In this document: positions 49,301-60,479 of the stretch, in pieces
How the letters are laid out: the number at the start of each line of letters is the position of its first letter
Position numbering within the stretch: position 1 is the stretch's first letter
NCBI RefSeq assembly: GCF_037975245.1
Contig: NC_092571.1
Location: 1,406,501 to 1,470,500 of the forward strand
DNA length: 64,000 bases
Reading direction: 5' to 3'
Origin: Apostichopus japonicus
Lineage: Eukaryota > Echinodermata > Holothuroidea > Aspidochirotida > Stichopodidae
Notes under the pieces: model-generated
What the model was told of the DNA's origin: nothing
Databases searched by the model: none
Seen by the model: only the letters and a program-made list of their open reading frames with translations
Program-made: the position numbers and the translations under genes

Positions 49301-49640
49301 GAAGTGTCTCCTGTTTGATGGACCACCATGCACCCCAGTTCCATCCCAAACCCTATCCCATCACTGATGTGTCTCCTGTTTGATGGACCACCCTGCACCC
49401 CCAGTTCCATCCCAAACCCTATCCCCACCACTGAAGTGTCTCCCTGTTCCATGGACCACCCTGCACCCCCAGTTCCATCCCAAACCCTATGCCTACCACT
49501 GATGTGTCTCCTGTTTGATGGACTACCCTGCACCCCCAGTTCCATCCCATACCCTATCCCCACCACTGAAGTGTCTCCTGTTCCATGGACTACCCTGCAC
49601 CCCCAGTTCCATCCCAAACCCCATCCCCAACACTGAAATG
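49300..49640 (+). repeat. 67-bp tandem repeat, five to six units
   Basis: Unit starts (GTGTCTC) at 49304, 49369, 49436, 49504 and 49571, with a partial unit after. The units carry either CTGTTTGATGG or CTGTTCCATGG, and the last units alternate between the two. ORFs on both strands are repeat artefacts. Confidence 0.92.
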
Positions 49641-50279
49641 TCGAACACCAAGGACTTTATTGAGCTTAGTCAACTAACTCCTTTGGTTATCTATATATCC
49701 ATTACTTAAAGACCATTACTCAAACCGTTTCGTAGCCTTTGTGTTAATTAGTTCCATTTGTATTCTAACATACATATCGTGCTTGATAAGTTTGATGTCA
49801 TTTATAGGCCTATCTTTAACAATGTCATTCACAAACTAGACCATGGTCTGAAGCCTATAGATCTATGTACATATAATCATTGACATGTTTAATTATCCTT
49901 TGTCTGGGCCTGCAATTCTCCTCTCCTTTGTCTCAAGGTAAACCATGTATCTGCTGCACTATTAGATGTCTGAAATAATACATTCTGTCACAGCTATATA
50001 GCGGTACCGTACCTCGTGGTTCGCTTCCAGTAGTCGAAGAGAACTGGTTTGTGACTTTACCCACCCCTAAGGGACTTTGAGTAAAACAGCCGACTTGATT
50101 AGTTTTGCAAATTACCTAATTGAATTTAGGGGTTGAAATTTTACTCACCATTTTCGACACGCAGGAAAAGCAACAGGATCTGAAAAGAACAAAAAGTGTA
50201 CCGTAAAATTTCTGTTGAGTGTCGAAAACAATTACAGACTGTTGTAACATTTTTAATTAAGAAGAGGAAAAGTGAATCA

Positions 50280-51705
50280 AGATTCCCACCTTTCAATATT
50301 CAATCAGATTCTGAAAGGGTTACTCTTGTGACCGACTTGTGCCAGACAGTGTGACACTTAGAGGGATCACCACAGTGTACTTCACATTACTAGATACAGA
50401 CTGAGCCCTGTCTAGTATAAAACTTGGAATTTTGCCTAGTTGAGTACAATCCACACATATTGGGTATTCCCTGAGAGGTGATCCATTCAAATAATGCGCA
50501 AAAGATTTCAAATCACATTTGAAATGGCATATCTCGAACATTGGCAAATAAGGGGGGGGGGGAGAATAATGCTCAAAGGATTTCAAATCACTTTTGAATG
50601 GCATATATCTGGAACATAGGCAAATAAGGGGGTTGGGGGGGGGAGAATAAACATGGAAGTGGGGCCAAAAAAGGGTGTAGTTCTGTGATGAGAATCATAG
50701 TTTTTCTTTTGTTATTTGACCTAATTATATTTAAAAATCATACTTCTGCTGCAAAAAGGATAAAAGTCTTGCAAAAATAGAAGCAGAAATTTATTCTGTT
50801 TTGTTTTGATTATGAAACCTTAAATTCAGAGTAGATTCATATGCAGATCTAGATTTAAGGAAACATTCCACTGAAATATTTCTTTTCAAGAGGAAATCAA
50901 CAGATATTATAAAAGAGACGCAAAGCTATTGAAGAAAACTTAAATTCTCCGGGGATAATCTATATTGCATTCTTTTCCTGGATTAAGAAAGGCTTAAAGG
51001 CATTGAAGACTCGCCCCAAACCGCATGCGTCCATCTGAAAAAGTTAACTTTCCATTGCTTGCAAGTGACGTTTTGTTCGTGTCGCTACAAAATGCAGACA
51101 GTACAGTAATGAAACGTGATACCTTGTTATCTTTAGCTGGACCTGAGATGTCCATCGCTGTATCGTTTGTACACTTGTGCTGTGGGTATTGACCGCAGCT
51201 GTATGTACTAACTGTACACTAGTGTCTAATTACCGATGGTAGCAAGCTGTGTGTGTATTTTCTGGGATCGATGGTGGTGTCTAACACTTCTGTTACATCT
51301 CATTCGAAACTAGGTCAGATTCCCAGCATTATACATTTCTTTTTGCGCGAGTCTTCACACCCTTTAACTAAAGTTGTTAACTTGTAATGATAAATAAAAG
51401 CCTTATTTCTAGAACCAGGAAAGATGCAGCCTCAGTCTGAACCTAGTAATGTGGAGGACACTGTAGGCTTCCCTCTTAGTGTCACATTGTCCGCAGTCAG
51501 TCACAGTTAGTCACAGTCAGTCACAAGAATAACCCACTGACATCCTGATAGAATTAATGATTGAATATTGATAGGTGTTCGAAATATATGCCATTTCAAA
51601 TGTGATTTGAAATCCTTTGAGCATTATTTGAATGGATCACCTCAGGGTCTACCCCATATGTGTGGATTGTACTCAGCTAGGCAAAATTCCAAGTGATACT
51701 AGAAA
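50280..51705. repeat. Inverted-repeat cluster with local tandem duplication
   Basis: Sequence at 50280-50560 reappears on the other strand at about 51430-51700, for example ATCCACACATATTGGGTA against the inverse near 51650 and CCTAGTAATGTG at 51450. The two blocks keep the same left-right order although each is inverted, so more than one rearrangement occurred. 50510-50640 is itself duplicated (CAAATAAGGGGG, GGAGAATAA). The TTAA MITE at 50994-51367 lies between the arms. Confidence 0.65.
50994..51367. mobile_element. TTAA-flanked MITE, second copy
   Basis: The left end is TTAAAGGCATTGAAGACTCG. The right end, on the minus strand, is TTAAAGGGTGTGAAGACTCG. The interior matches the 43071-43430 copy in the opposite orientation (for example AAAGTTAACTTTCCATTGCTTG against its inverse near 43365). 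No coding capacity. Confidence 0.8.
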
Positions 51706-53615
51706 AAAAACAGAATATTTGGATTGTAGCCTACATTTAGAACAGACAAAGTCTTTCTCTCTCTCTCCCGAAAAGAAATGGCCTTTTATTTTCCAAAATG
51801 TTTGGATGAGCACTACTAAAAGCTAATGACATTTTCGACTCAAGAAGATGTCATTTACTTGGATATTGCCGGATAAATATTCACCAGACTTTAAGAATTG
51901 GATAAAAGAAATATAAAAAAAGAGAGAAATACCCTTGTAATAAACGGTTGCTATAAAGTTGTCTTGTTCACCTAATGGTGCAGAAGAAATCTCCGCCACA
52001 TTAGTAAGTCCTGGTAATTACTCAATATCAATCTCAGATCAAGTTAGTCAAATATCTTCTACCAGTGTAAGCCTCCACTATCTACCCCCCCCGCCCCCGA
52101 ACCCCTCCCTCTCTCCATCTCACAACAGGATAGATCAAATTTCTCGGGTGTTCTTTTTTTGGGGAAATGCTATTTTTATTCCGGTTTTTATCATCAGTTC
52201 TTTGAACCTTGAGGTTTTTGGAGCGTTATTAAATTTTCTTTAGAAACAGCTTTTAGCCCCTTAGCTAAGTGTTTTGACAGGTCATGAAATTTGCCAGTAC
52301 TTGAAAATACTCAACATTAGTTTGCTGCGTAGGTTGAATGTATCACACCCAAGCACCATTTTTGTTTTTTAACCTCATGAATATTCACGAGCAACCATTG
52401 AACTGTCACCTTCAGATCTGTCTGTCAAATGTGCAACTGATCCACAGCTGGGGGAGGGGGAGGGGAGGGAAAGGATGAAGGAGTGAGGGAAGGAGGAGGT
52501 GCATCCCCTTGTCAACCTCACACAGAATAGAATCATTAGCACAACTTTGTGTGGACCGGCAGACCTAACTTATAGCCAATATATATGCCTCGGAATACAT
52601 CATTTCACATGTGAAATTTTAATTTTTCTTCTGGGGGGAAGGACCCTCAGACCCCCTAGACATGGGAGTCTGCTTCAACAATCCTGGTCCCGACCCCCTC
52701 CTTCTTTGAAGCCCTGGATCTTCTTCTGTTACTTTACTGCATGGCATACAATACCTTAACTAAGACTGTTATTTCCTTCCTCTTCTTCTCGTCCATTTCA
52801 CTACTGCATTGACTATATAGTCAACTCATTCCCCCACAGACTGACAAGAGATTCTTGTCGGTATAAATCACGACTCTTTAATCAATCGGGTACATGCCAT
52901 TGTGTAACATATATACTCTGATGAGGGAGAATGTGATTGGTGGAGCTCCAGGATGCGCTACATGGTCACGCCGGAATGGTGAGCTTGAGTGATGAGGCTC
53001 TACTGGTGAATCATGGCCTAACCGATCACTAAATCATATGCATGCTATATGTATTCTCATATATAATATACGACAGTGAGATACGAGAGATTAAAAATGG
53101 TGTCATTAATGGTTATTACAGGTTCCCAGGATACATAATTTATCATTGACTTATGTATGCTGGATCATGTTATCACGCTTCATCATGTACTGGCCTGAAA
53201 AATATATTTCATTCATGGTGTCGTTTCCTCTTGCCACCTCATTTGGCTCTTCATATTTATTTAAATTCAACTCATTTTTATATTATGAGGGTCACTCAAG
53301 ACACTATTTGGCAGATAATATTGATGGCTTTTGAAGGCCTTGCTTCAGTCTTTTCCTTTGGAGGGGGTGTGGTGAGACGGGAGGGGGTGGGAGAGGTGGC
53401 ACCTTGTCTATTATTTGACTATGTGGTGGGTATCATGGACATTGGGCATTTTTGTGGGTACGCATTGATGTTTAAGTTATTCACCATTAAGACCACACAT
53501 ACGTTTCTTTCTAGAGGTAGCTAGGGCTGGGAGAAAGGAACTCCATTTAGCAAGGACTGGAGGTCAGTTATACCGATGGTACAAATTGTCTCTTATAGTG
53601 CCCTACCTTCCATTA
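51706..53615. other. Intergenic DNA, no gene seen
   Basis: AT-rich sequence with C-rich (52084-52112) and G-rich (52450-52500, 53350-53395) tracts. ORFs of up to 123 codons in 51.9-53.5 kb show no recognised domain or convincing splice context. Confidence 0.35.
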
Positions 53616-53616
53616 T

Positions 53617-54113
53617 CCTCCTTCCCCTCCTTCCCCTCCTTCCCCTCCTTCCCCTCCTTCCCCTCCTTCCCCTCCTTCCCCTCCTTCCCCTCCTTCCCCT
53701 CCTTCCCCTCCTTCCCCTCCTTCCCCTCCTTCCCCTCCTTCCCCTCCTTCCCCTCCTTCCCCTCCTTCCCCTCCTTCCCCTCCTTCCCCTCCTTCCCCTC
53801 CTTCCCCTCCTTCCCCTCCTTCCCCTCCTTCCCCTCCTTCCCCTCCTTCCCCTCCTTCCCCTCCTTCCCCTCCTTCCCCTCCTTCCCCTCCTTCCCCTCC
53901 TTCCCCTCCTTCCCCTCCTTCCCCTCCTTCCCCTCCTTCCCCTCCTTCCCCTCCTTCCCCTCCTTCCCCTCCTTCCCCTCCTTCCCCTCCTTCCCCTCCT
54001 TCCCCTCCTTCCCCTCCTTCCCCTCCTTCCCCTCCTTCCCCTCCTTCCCCTCCTTCCCCTCCTTCCCCTCCTTCCCCTCCTTCCCCTCCTTCCCCTACTT
54101 CCCCTACTTCCCC
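53617..54113 (+). repeat. 9-bp TTCCCCTCC array, about 55 copies
   Basis: A nearly perfect pure-pyrimidine array of about 500 bp. The last units change to TTCCCCTAC. A 9-bp unit leaves several frames open on both strands (LPLLPLLP and SFPSFPSF plus; RGRRGRRG and GEGGEGGE minus), giving four false ORFs of 183-214 codons. The minus strand is (GGAGGGGAA)n, able in principle to form quadruplex or triplex structures. Confidence 0.97.
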
Positions 54114-54119
54114 TCTCCC

Positions 54120-55840
54120 ATATGGCTTTGCTTCTATGTAAGTCTTGGTCCACCAAAATTGCACAAAAAATGGTCGAAAATTATAGAGGCATGAAATTCA
54201 ACAGATTAGAAATGATATGATGGAGCATTCCATCAAACTTTTTTGTACAATAAAGTACTTGGAACAGTCTGCGGTGATGATATTGGAAATACCTTAGCAA
54301 CGGTTAAATCGTAAAACCTTACAAGATCCTGTGTCTGGTACTTTTTTAAGAGGTGAGATTTCTACCTTAATACTCCCTTTGTTAATATGAAATTTCCAAA
54401 TTCTGGAATTTGCATTCGATTAAGAACTTAACAGACGTTTCGGTCACGATTTTTGCATTCCCGCATGGTTTGTAGACACAGCATCAAGGTCAAAAATGTC
54501 TCTGAAGACTTTAAGGATTACAAAGATAAAAAATTGGGAAACGCCGCTCTCAGCATTGCTTCATTGAAGCATACCGTGATGAGAGAAGACGCTTTGTACG
54601 AAAATTCATCAACTTTAACTGAAAAATCATCTAAAGTTTAATTGCTTTCAAGAATGGCCTTGGAATCGTTGAATGTAATACCATCTTAATCTTCATACCT
54701 TCATCTTCTAATTCCTGGTAGCAATTAAAATGACAAAATATCAATAAATTATATTTTGTAAACTTATATATATAATTTTACCGACACTGCTAAAATAGTC
54801 GACCTGGGAGTTTGCAGGGGCGGGGGAGCGGGGGGGAGGGTATTGAATCATGTGAACTATGTTGCGTTCTTTGATGTATCGATTACAAGGATGACTTTAG
54901 GCATTAAAAGCTTAGAATAAAAGTAGGTTGGTTTGCAGCGGGGTGTGATATGGGTTTCTTTGGATGGGGTAATGGGGGTGGAGCCCTCTTGGTATAAATG
55001 ATGGATGGGGAATGGGAGGGGAGGGGGAGAATAAGAAGATGGTAGAATATGTTATTTTTGGCGGGTATTTTGCAAAGGAATATTTTTTTTCTGTCATTTC
55101 TTTAATCTATTGCTGTCATGTCTTAGCAGGACGGGAATCACACGTTGAAAATGGGTAAGGGTTAGGGTTTCCTTGGTATGGGTAAGGGGTGGTGAGGACT
55201 GAGGAGTGACATTATACAGAGGATGTAGAATTTTTTGTGTTTGAAAAGGGGATTGAGGGCAGGGGGTGGTCATCTCTTCAATCACTTTAAAACTGATAAA
55301 TTTCCCTTTGCACATGTTATGAAGTCACAAAATGAAGTCACAAGACAATATGATAATTAAAATATTATGTATTAAAATATGACACTGACCGAATTATAGG
55401 CAAGTTGAATTTAATGTTTTAACATGCATGGATTCTGGTCACATTTACTTAGAAGACTATTCGTGGGATACTAAGCTCCCAGAGATACTGTTTGACAGAA
55501 ATGGATCAATTAATTACTACTCAATATTCAAGTTTCAATAATTGGTGATGATTAGCTTTTCAGGCTATGTTTTATAGTCAATTGCTTTCATATTTTGGAG
55601 TAATGGAGATTTGGTTTGGTGAAATTATAGGTTAGGCATTCTGTTGTAGGACACTGAAGGGGGGGTGGGTCAGTGGTTGGGTGGGGGGAAGAGGTGCTGC
55701 AGCCTGTTTCCTGCAGCCAGGTTGGGTATGATGTAATCTTTTTTGCTGTACAGTTTCATACAATAAGCACTGGTGGTCTGTCTAGTATCATGTAATAGTG
55801 TTTGGCTACAGGTAGCTTTGGGTAGAGGGTTTGTTAGCGG
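54120..55840. other. Intergenic DNA, no gene seen
   Basis: AT-rich with several G-rich tracts (54820-54840, 55010-55030, 55660-55690). No exon is supported. Confidence 0.4.
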
Positions 55841-55847
55841 ATCTTGG

Positions 55848-55975
55848 CAGCAGGGGATTGATCAAGCATTAGGCTACTCGGCCTATACATGAAGGGGATA
55901 GATCAAGCGTTAGGCATCTCGGCCTATACATGAAGGGGATTGATCAAGCTTTAGGCAACTCGGCCTATACATGAA
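55848..55975 (+). repeat. 42-bp tandem repeat, three units
   Basis: Each unit contains GGGGATTGATCAAGC, TTAGGC and CTCGGCCTATACATGAA with a few substitutions. Confidence 0.92.
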
Positions 55976-56689
55976 TGTAAGTGATCACTCCAAGATAGAC
56001 ATGGGAAAGTTCAAGCTGATTTCATTTAGATTTATTTTCTCTCAAGTTAACAAAGTATCGTCTGTTGTGAAATACAAGATTGAACCAAGTGATAAGTAAT
56101 ACTGGCCTGTATTAACTTTAGAAACAGAATCATGATGAGTTATCCTTCTGATTCGAGTAAAATTTCAGATCTGCAGAACTTGTGGGATTAGCTAAAAGTC
56201 AGTCAAAAATAACACACCTCCAAACAACACACCTCCAAAAAAACACTATTTATTGGTGAATTGCTCTACAAGTGAAGCCAAGAAATTTCCAAGAAATCAG
56301 AACCTAACGTTTGTGCTGTCCAGAAATGAAGACTTAACATCTCATTTTTCTAGGAGGATTAAATGTAGGTCATTAGAAAACCAATAGGTTAACATTTTTC
56401 TTTATATTTTGAGTGAGAGAACAGCTAGAATAAATTAAATTTGGGTCAGGATATTTTCGGGGTGGTTTACTTGTGGCTTTAAAGGAGCTACATCATCAAT
56501 TAAATTTATTCCATAAATTTGACGTGACACTAGGTAGTCTAGCTCTGTTGTTTGCTGAACTGATTCAGCCTTGCTGCAGCTTTTCTTTGTGACAGTTTGC
56601 AGCCTAAGTGGCAAAGACACAGATATAAGTATAGGAAGCAGCATGCAGTGTGACATTTGTCAGGTCCACCATCACACAACATAGCATAT

Positions 56690-57710
56690 AAAACACATTA
56701 CATTACATGATAAGCATAACATATCAAGATATAACAAAACAATTAACATAAGATAACATAACACAATAATTAACATAGCATAACACAATACAACACAACA
56801 CAACTTAGTATGACATAATAATTAACATAACATAATAACTAACATATAACACTACGTAATGTAGTGTAACATAGCATATGAACACACATAACATTAAACA
56901 ATATATTACAAAACATGGTATAACACAACAATTAACGTAACATAATAGAACAATTAACATAGCATAACACAATACAACACAACACAACATAGCATAAAAC
57001 ATTACATTACTAAACATGGTATAACACAACAATTAACACAACATAATATAACAATTAGAATAACATAACATAACATTAAACATAACGCAACAATTAAATA
57101 ACATAACAATTAACATAGCATAACACAACACAACATAATAAAGTAAAACATAATAACTAACATAACATAATAATTAATATATAACACAACATAATGTAAT
57201 ATAAAAAAGCATAGCATATTAACATGACATAACATAAAACATTACATTACAAAACATGGTATAACACAACAATCGACATAACATAATATAACAATAAGCA
57301 TAACATAACATAACATAACAATAAACATAACACAACAATTAAGTAACATAACAATTAACATACCGTAACACAATTCAACACAACACAACATAACATAGTA
57401 TAGCATAATAATTAACATAACATAATAATTAACATATAACACAACATAATGTAATATAACATAGTATAGCATATTAACACGACAACTTAAAACATTCATT
57501 ACAAAACATGGTATAACACAACAATTAACATAACATAACATAACAATAAACATAACATAACATAACAATAAACATAACATAACATAACAATTAGCATAAC
57601 ATAACAATAAACATAACACAACAATTAATGTAACACAACATAACAATACACATATGTATTAACAAAATAACACGACACAACATGACACAACACAACAGTA
57701 GTAACACAAG
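56690..57710 (+). repeat. AACAT-rich degenerate satellite, about 1 kb
   Basis: Short motifs AACAT, AACAC and AACAATTAACATAACATAAT recur throughout, with longer-range repeats such as ACAAAACATGGTATAACACA (near 56910, 57010, 57250 and 57510, some shortened). The minus-strand ORFs (75 and 134 codons of Cys/Tyr/Val/Met) are artefacts. Confidence 0.92.
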
Positions 57711-59795
57711 ATCAAATTAAAGCAAATTCATGAGACCATTAAACTCAACCATTTATTCATAAACACTCTTTACTCTAAGATATTTGATGCCGCATCTATG
57801 CGAGTATTAATTGATTTTGTATATATGCTGAGCTGTCCTGTATGAACTAACGTGAGAGTTCATTCAAGGTTTGTTCACACTTATCTAGCTACTGGAGCAA
57901 AATTCATTATAAATCAGGACGGTATTGTACCTTCAGAAATTGACTGATAATTTCATAAAATATTCATCGATTTTTAATGGCCTTGGAACATGGATAATCA
58001 GAAAAGGGGATCTCTATAGGATTTAAAATATTAACAATATATGATTTTGTTTTCTTACTTTGTGACTAAAATTTTGTTTGTTTTCTGCTTTATAACAGTT
58101 TGCCCGTTTTTAACCAGACCTTGATTTATTCTTGAGATGCATTGTGGTTTAAGTTAGAAATTGATTCAATAAAGCTGAACAGAAGTTATTTGAATGTGTA
58201 AAATTAATTCCCAAAATCTTAACCTTTTTATCAACCAGGAAGAAAACAATTTTTTTTGTCAAGTTCTTTTAACTTCTTTATATATCTTTATGGGGAAACC
58301 TGAGACACTGAGGAACACGTCGTAGTTTGATACAACTTTTACTTTTTGAGAAGTAGCCCTTTAAACGTAAAAGGCTTGTCAATCAATATGGCTGGAGTAT
58401 TTAGTCTATGGTCCATTAAGTCAAGTCCTTCAGAGTGTGATGAAAAGCTCAGTATGGGCAAAACTGAGCAATTTAAATTGGTGAAGGCCTCAAATAACAC
58501 ATGTACCAAAGACAAATCGTATCGGACTTCATAATTTGATGTCTTTGTTAGAGTTGCAAGAATACGATCTATAAGACATTTTTGACTTGAGTTATTAGAA
58601 TTGATAAAACAATGGATTCTAATTAGACCTGGACTGCAGGAGCTGACATCTGACATCATCCAGATTCAGTTCAGCCAATAGAGATGAGTTTATCTGGAGA
58701 GGTTGCATCACAGATATTTATCAATATATTCAAAGGTGGATGTCTGGAAATCCACAAAAGCTATAAGAAAAACATTAATATCAATCAAATTCTTTGTCTT
58801 CTTTTTTTTGGTCTATGACAATTAGCACTGATTAATTGCAATGTAACATAGCATAAATTTATATCGTCTTTTTGGCAACCTGTCAGTGCATGCATCCATT
58901 GTAGTATGCTGACATGATTTCTACATAGTGACAAGGACAAGGTTAAAATTTATGTTTCAAAATATAAAGATAGAGCCTGTGAAAACTACAAAAAATACCC
59001 AACATCCTCCTTTTGACAAAGTGTCTATTAAATTTCATCCAACCCCTGAGCAGGAATTGATACAGTTATGATTCAGTCTGAGAGAAATGTTAGATTCATG
59101 TGTAATAGTTGGTAGATGTGGAAAGAAGACAATGTGTAGGTTCAGAAGAGGTGCGGTGCTAACATGTTAGGCTACAAGTTTTTCCACATAGATGGTAGTG
59201 TGCAGTAAAAAGTGTGGAGATAGGTAAGGGTTAACTGTTGCCTGTACACATCCAAAATTTTGAACTTTTTGAGATCTACTAATAGATTTTAATGTTTCTG
59301 AATATTCATTATCAATCCATTCTCACACTTAGCTTTAAGACATCCAGCTCTTTCAAATATTTGACAAGTTTCTCTTTAAGTTGGTCGTCCTAAGCTTGTG
59401 GAATTGTGATCATCGCCTGTCTCTAACCTGTAGGTTGTTACCACTTCTTTTGTGGAGTTCATTATCTCTCGGGATATGACTTTCTAAATTACTTTTCTGA
59501 TAGGAGTTGATAATGGTATTCAGCTTCGATGTCTCATAGGGTATGATTTTCAATGTTGCCCAATTCTCGGCGGTGGATTGAAATGTTTCCAACATACAGA
59601 ACAAGTTCTTTAAGGCTATTTGGAATTAGATAAAGGAATGCCAAAAAAGAGCAGTTTTGGTAGAAGAAAGTAATTTTAAAATGACTATCAGTAATATATT
59701 ATTCAAGACTTTTAGTATTTCCGCTGAAAGATGAATTCACATATTTCACAATTTGGGATTGATTATTATTTTTTTCAAAATAAAAATAAATTAAA
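57711..59795. other. Intergenic DNA, no gene seen
   Basis: AT-rich. A 106-codon minus-strand ORF at 58659-58339 has no recognised similarity. Its region (58345-58395) weakly resembles 42752-42800, so it may be an old repeat. Confidence 0.35.
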
Positions 59796-59796
59796 A

Positions 59797-60075
59797 CTGT
59801 TAGCAAACTGCTTATCCACTAGAGAGCCTGTGTAGGAGAATGTGTAAAAGTAAGTTGGCCTGATGTTTCGATTCTAGCAGAATCTTCTTCAAAGGCTAAA
59901 TGACAAGTAACAGTAACAGACAGGACAAAACACGCACAAAATACAGACAGGTTAATGAGCATGGTGAACACAAAGAGATGGATGAAAGGGGATTAGTAGA
60001 CAAGGGATGGAGAGAAGAAAGAAAGAAACCAACATGGGAAGAGGAGAGGTAGGAGATAAACAGTGAAGGGACATA
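59797..60075 (-). mobile_element. Penelope-like element 3' end, truncated
   Basis: The minus strand matches the family 3' UTR (GTTAGCAAACTGCTTATCC, GAGCATGGTGAACACA, GAGAAGAAAGAAAGAAACCA on plus). The hammerhead region (59858-59896) is degenerate in its core (TTGAAGA, ATC) but keeps a compensated stem II. No coding sequence remains. Confidence 0.88.
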
Positions 60076-60389
60076 GGATTTGCAAGCAAACTATTTAAGT
60101 ATTTGTTGTCACAGAGGAGACAGTCGGTAGTTCCTGCTTGATATACATACAGAGATACAAATGTTGAGGATACCATGTATCCAGAGTAAGGGGGCCTGGG
60201 TGGGGGAGGGGAGGGGTGGGGGATACTGTGGATGGATGCAATTAATATTCAAATGCCCTAGGGTAATATTATGAAGCTCTAGGTAGAAACAGTGTGATCA
60301 TCATGTTTGAATCAGAGATGAACTATTCATATCCCATATCAACTCAATCCAATTTTGTTGCTTGGTTTTCTAACATATAACTTCCATCT

Positions 60390-60478
60390 TAACCCACCCC
60401 CTCCCATCCCTCACCCCATCCCCCACCCCATTCCCCACCCCATTCCCCACCCCATCTCCCACCCCTTCCCCCACCCCT
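60390..60478 (+). repeat. C-rich CCCCACCCCATT tandem repeat
   Basis: About six copies of a 12-15-bp pyrimidine-rich unit (CCCCACCCCATTC, CCCCACCCCATCTC). Confidence 0.85.
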
Positions 60479-60479
60479 A

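Noticed and set aside
53576-54220. Four ORFs of 183-214 codons on both strands
   Set aside because: All are translations of the (TTCCCCTCC)n array.
58339-58659. 106-codon minus-strand ORF
   Set aside because: Checked for LINE endonuclease or other domain similarity; none recognised.
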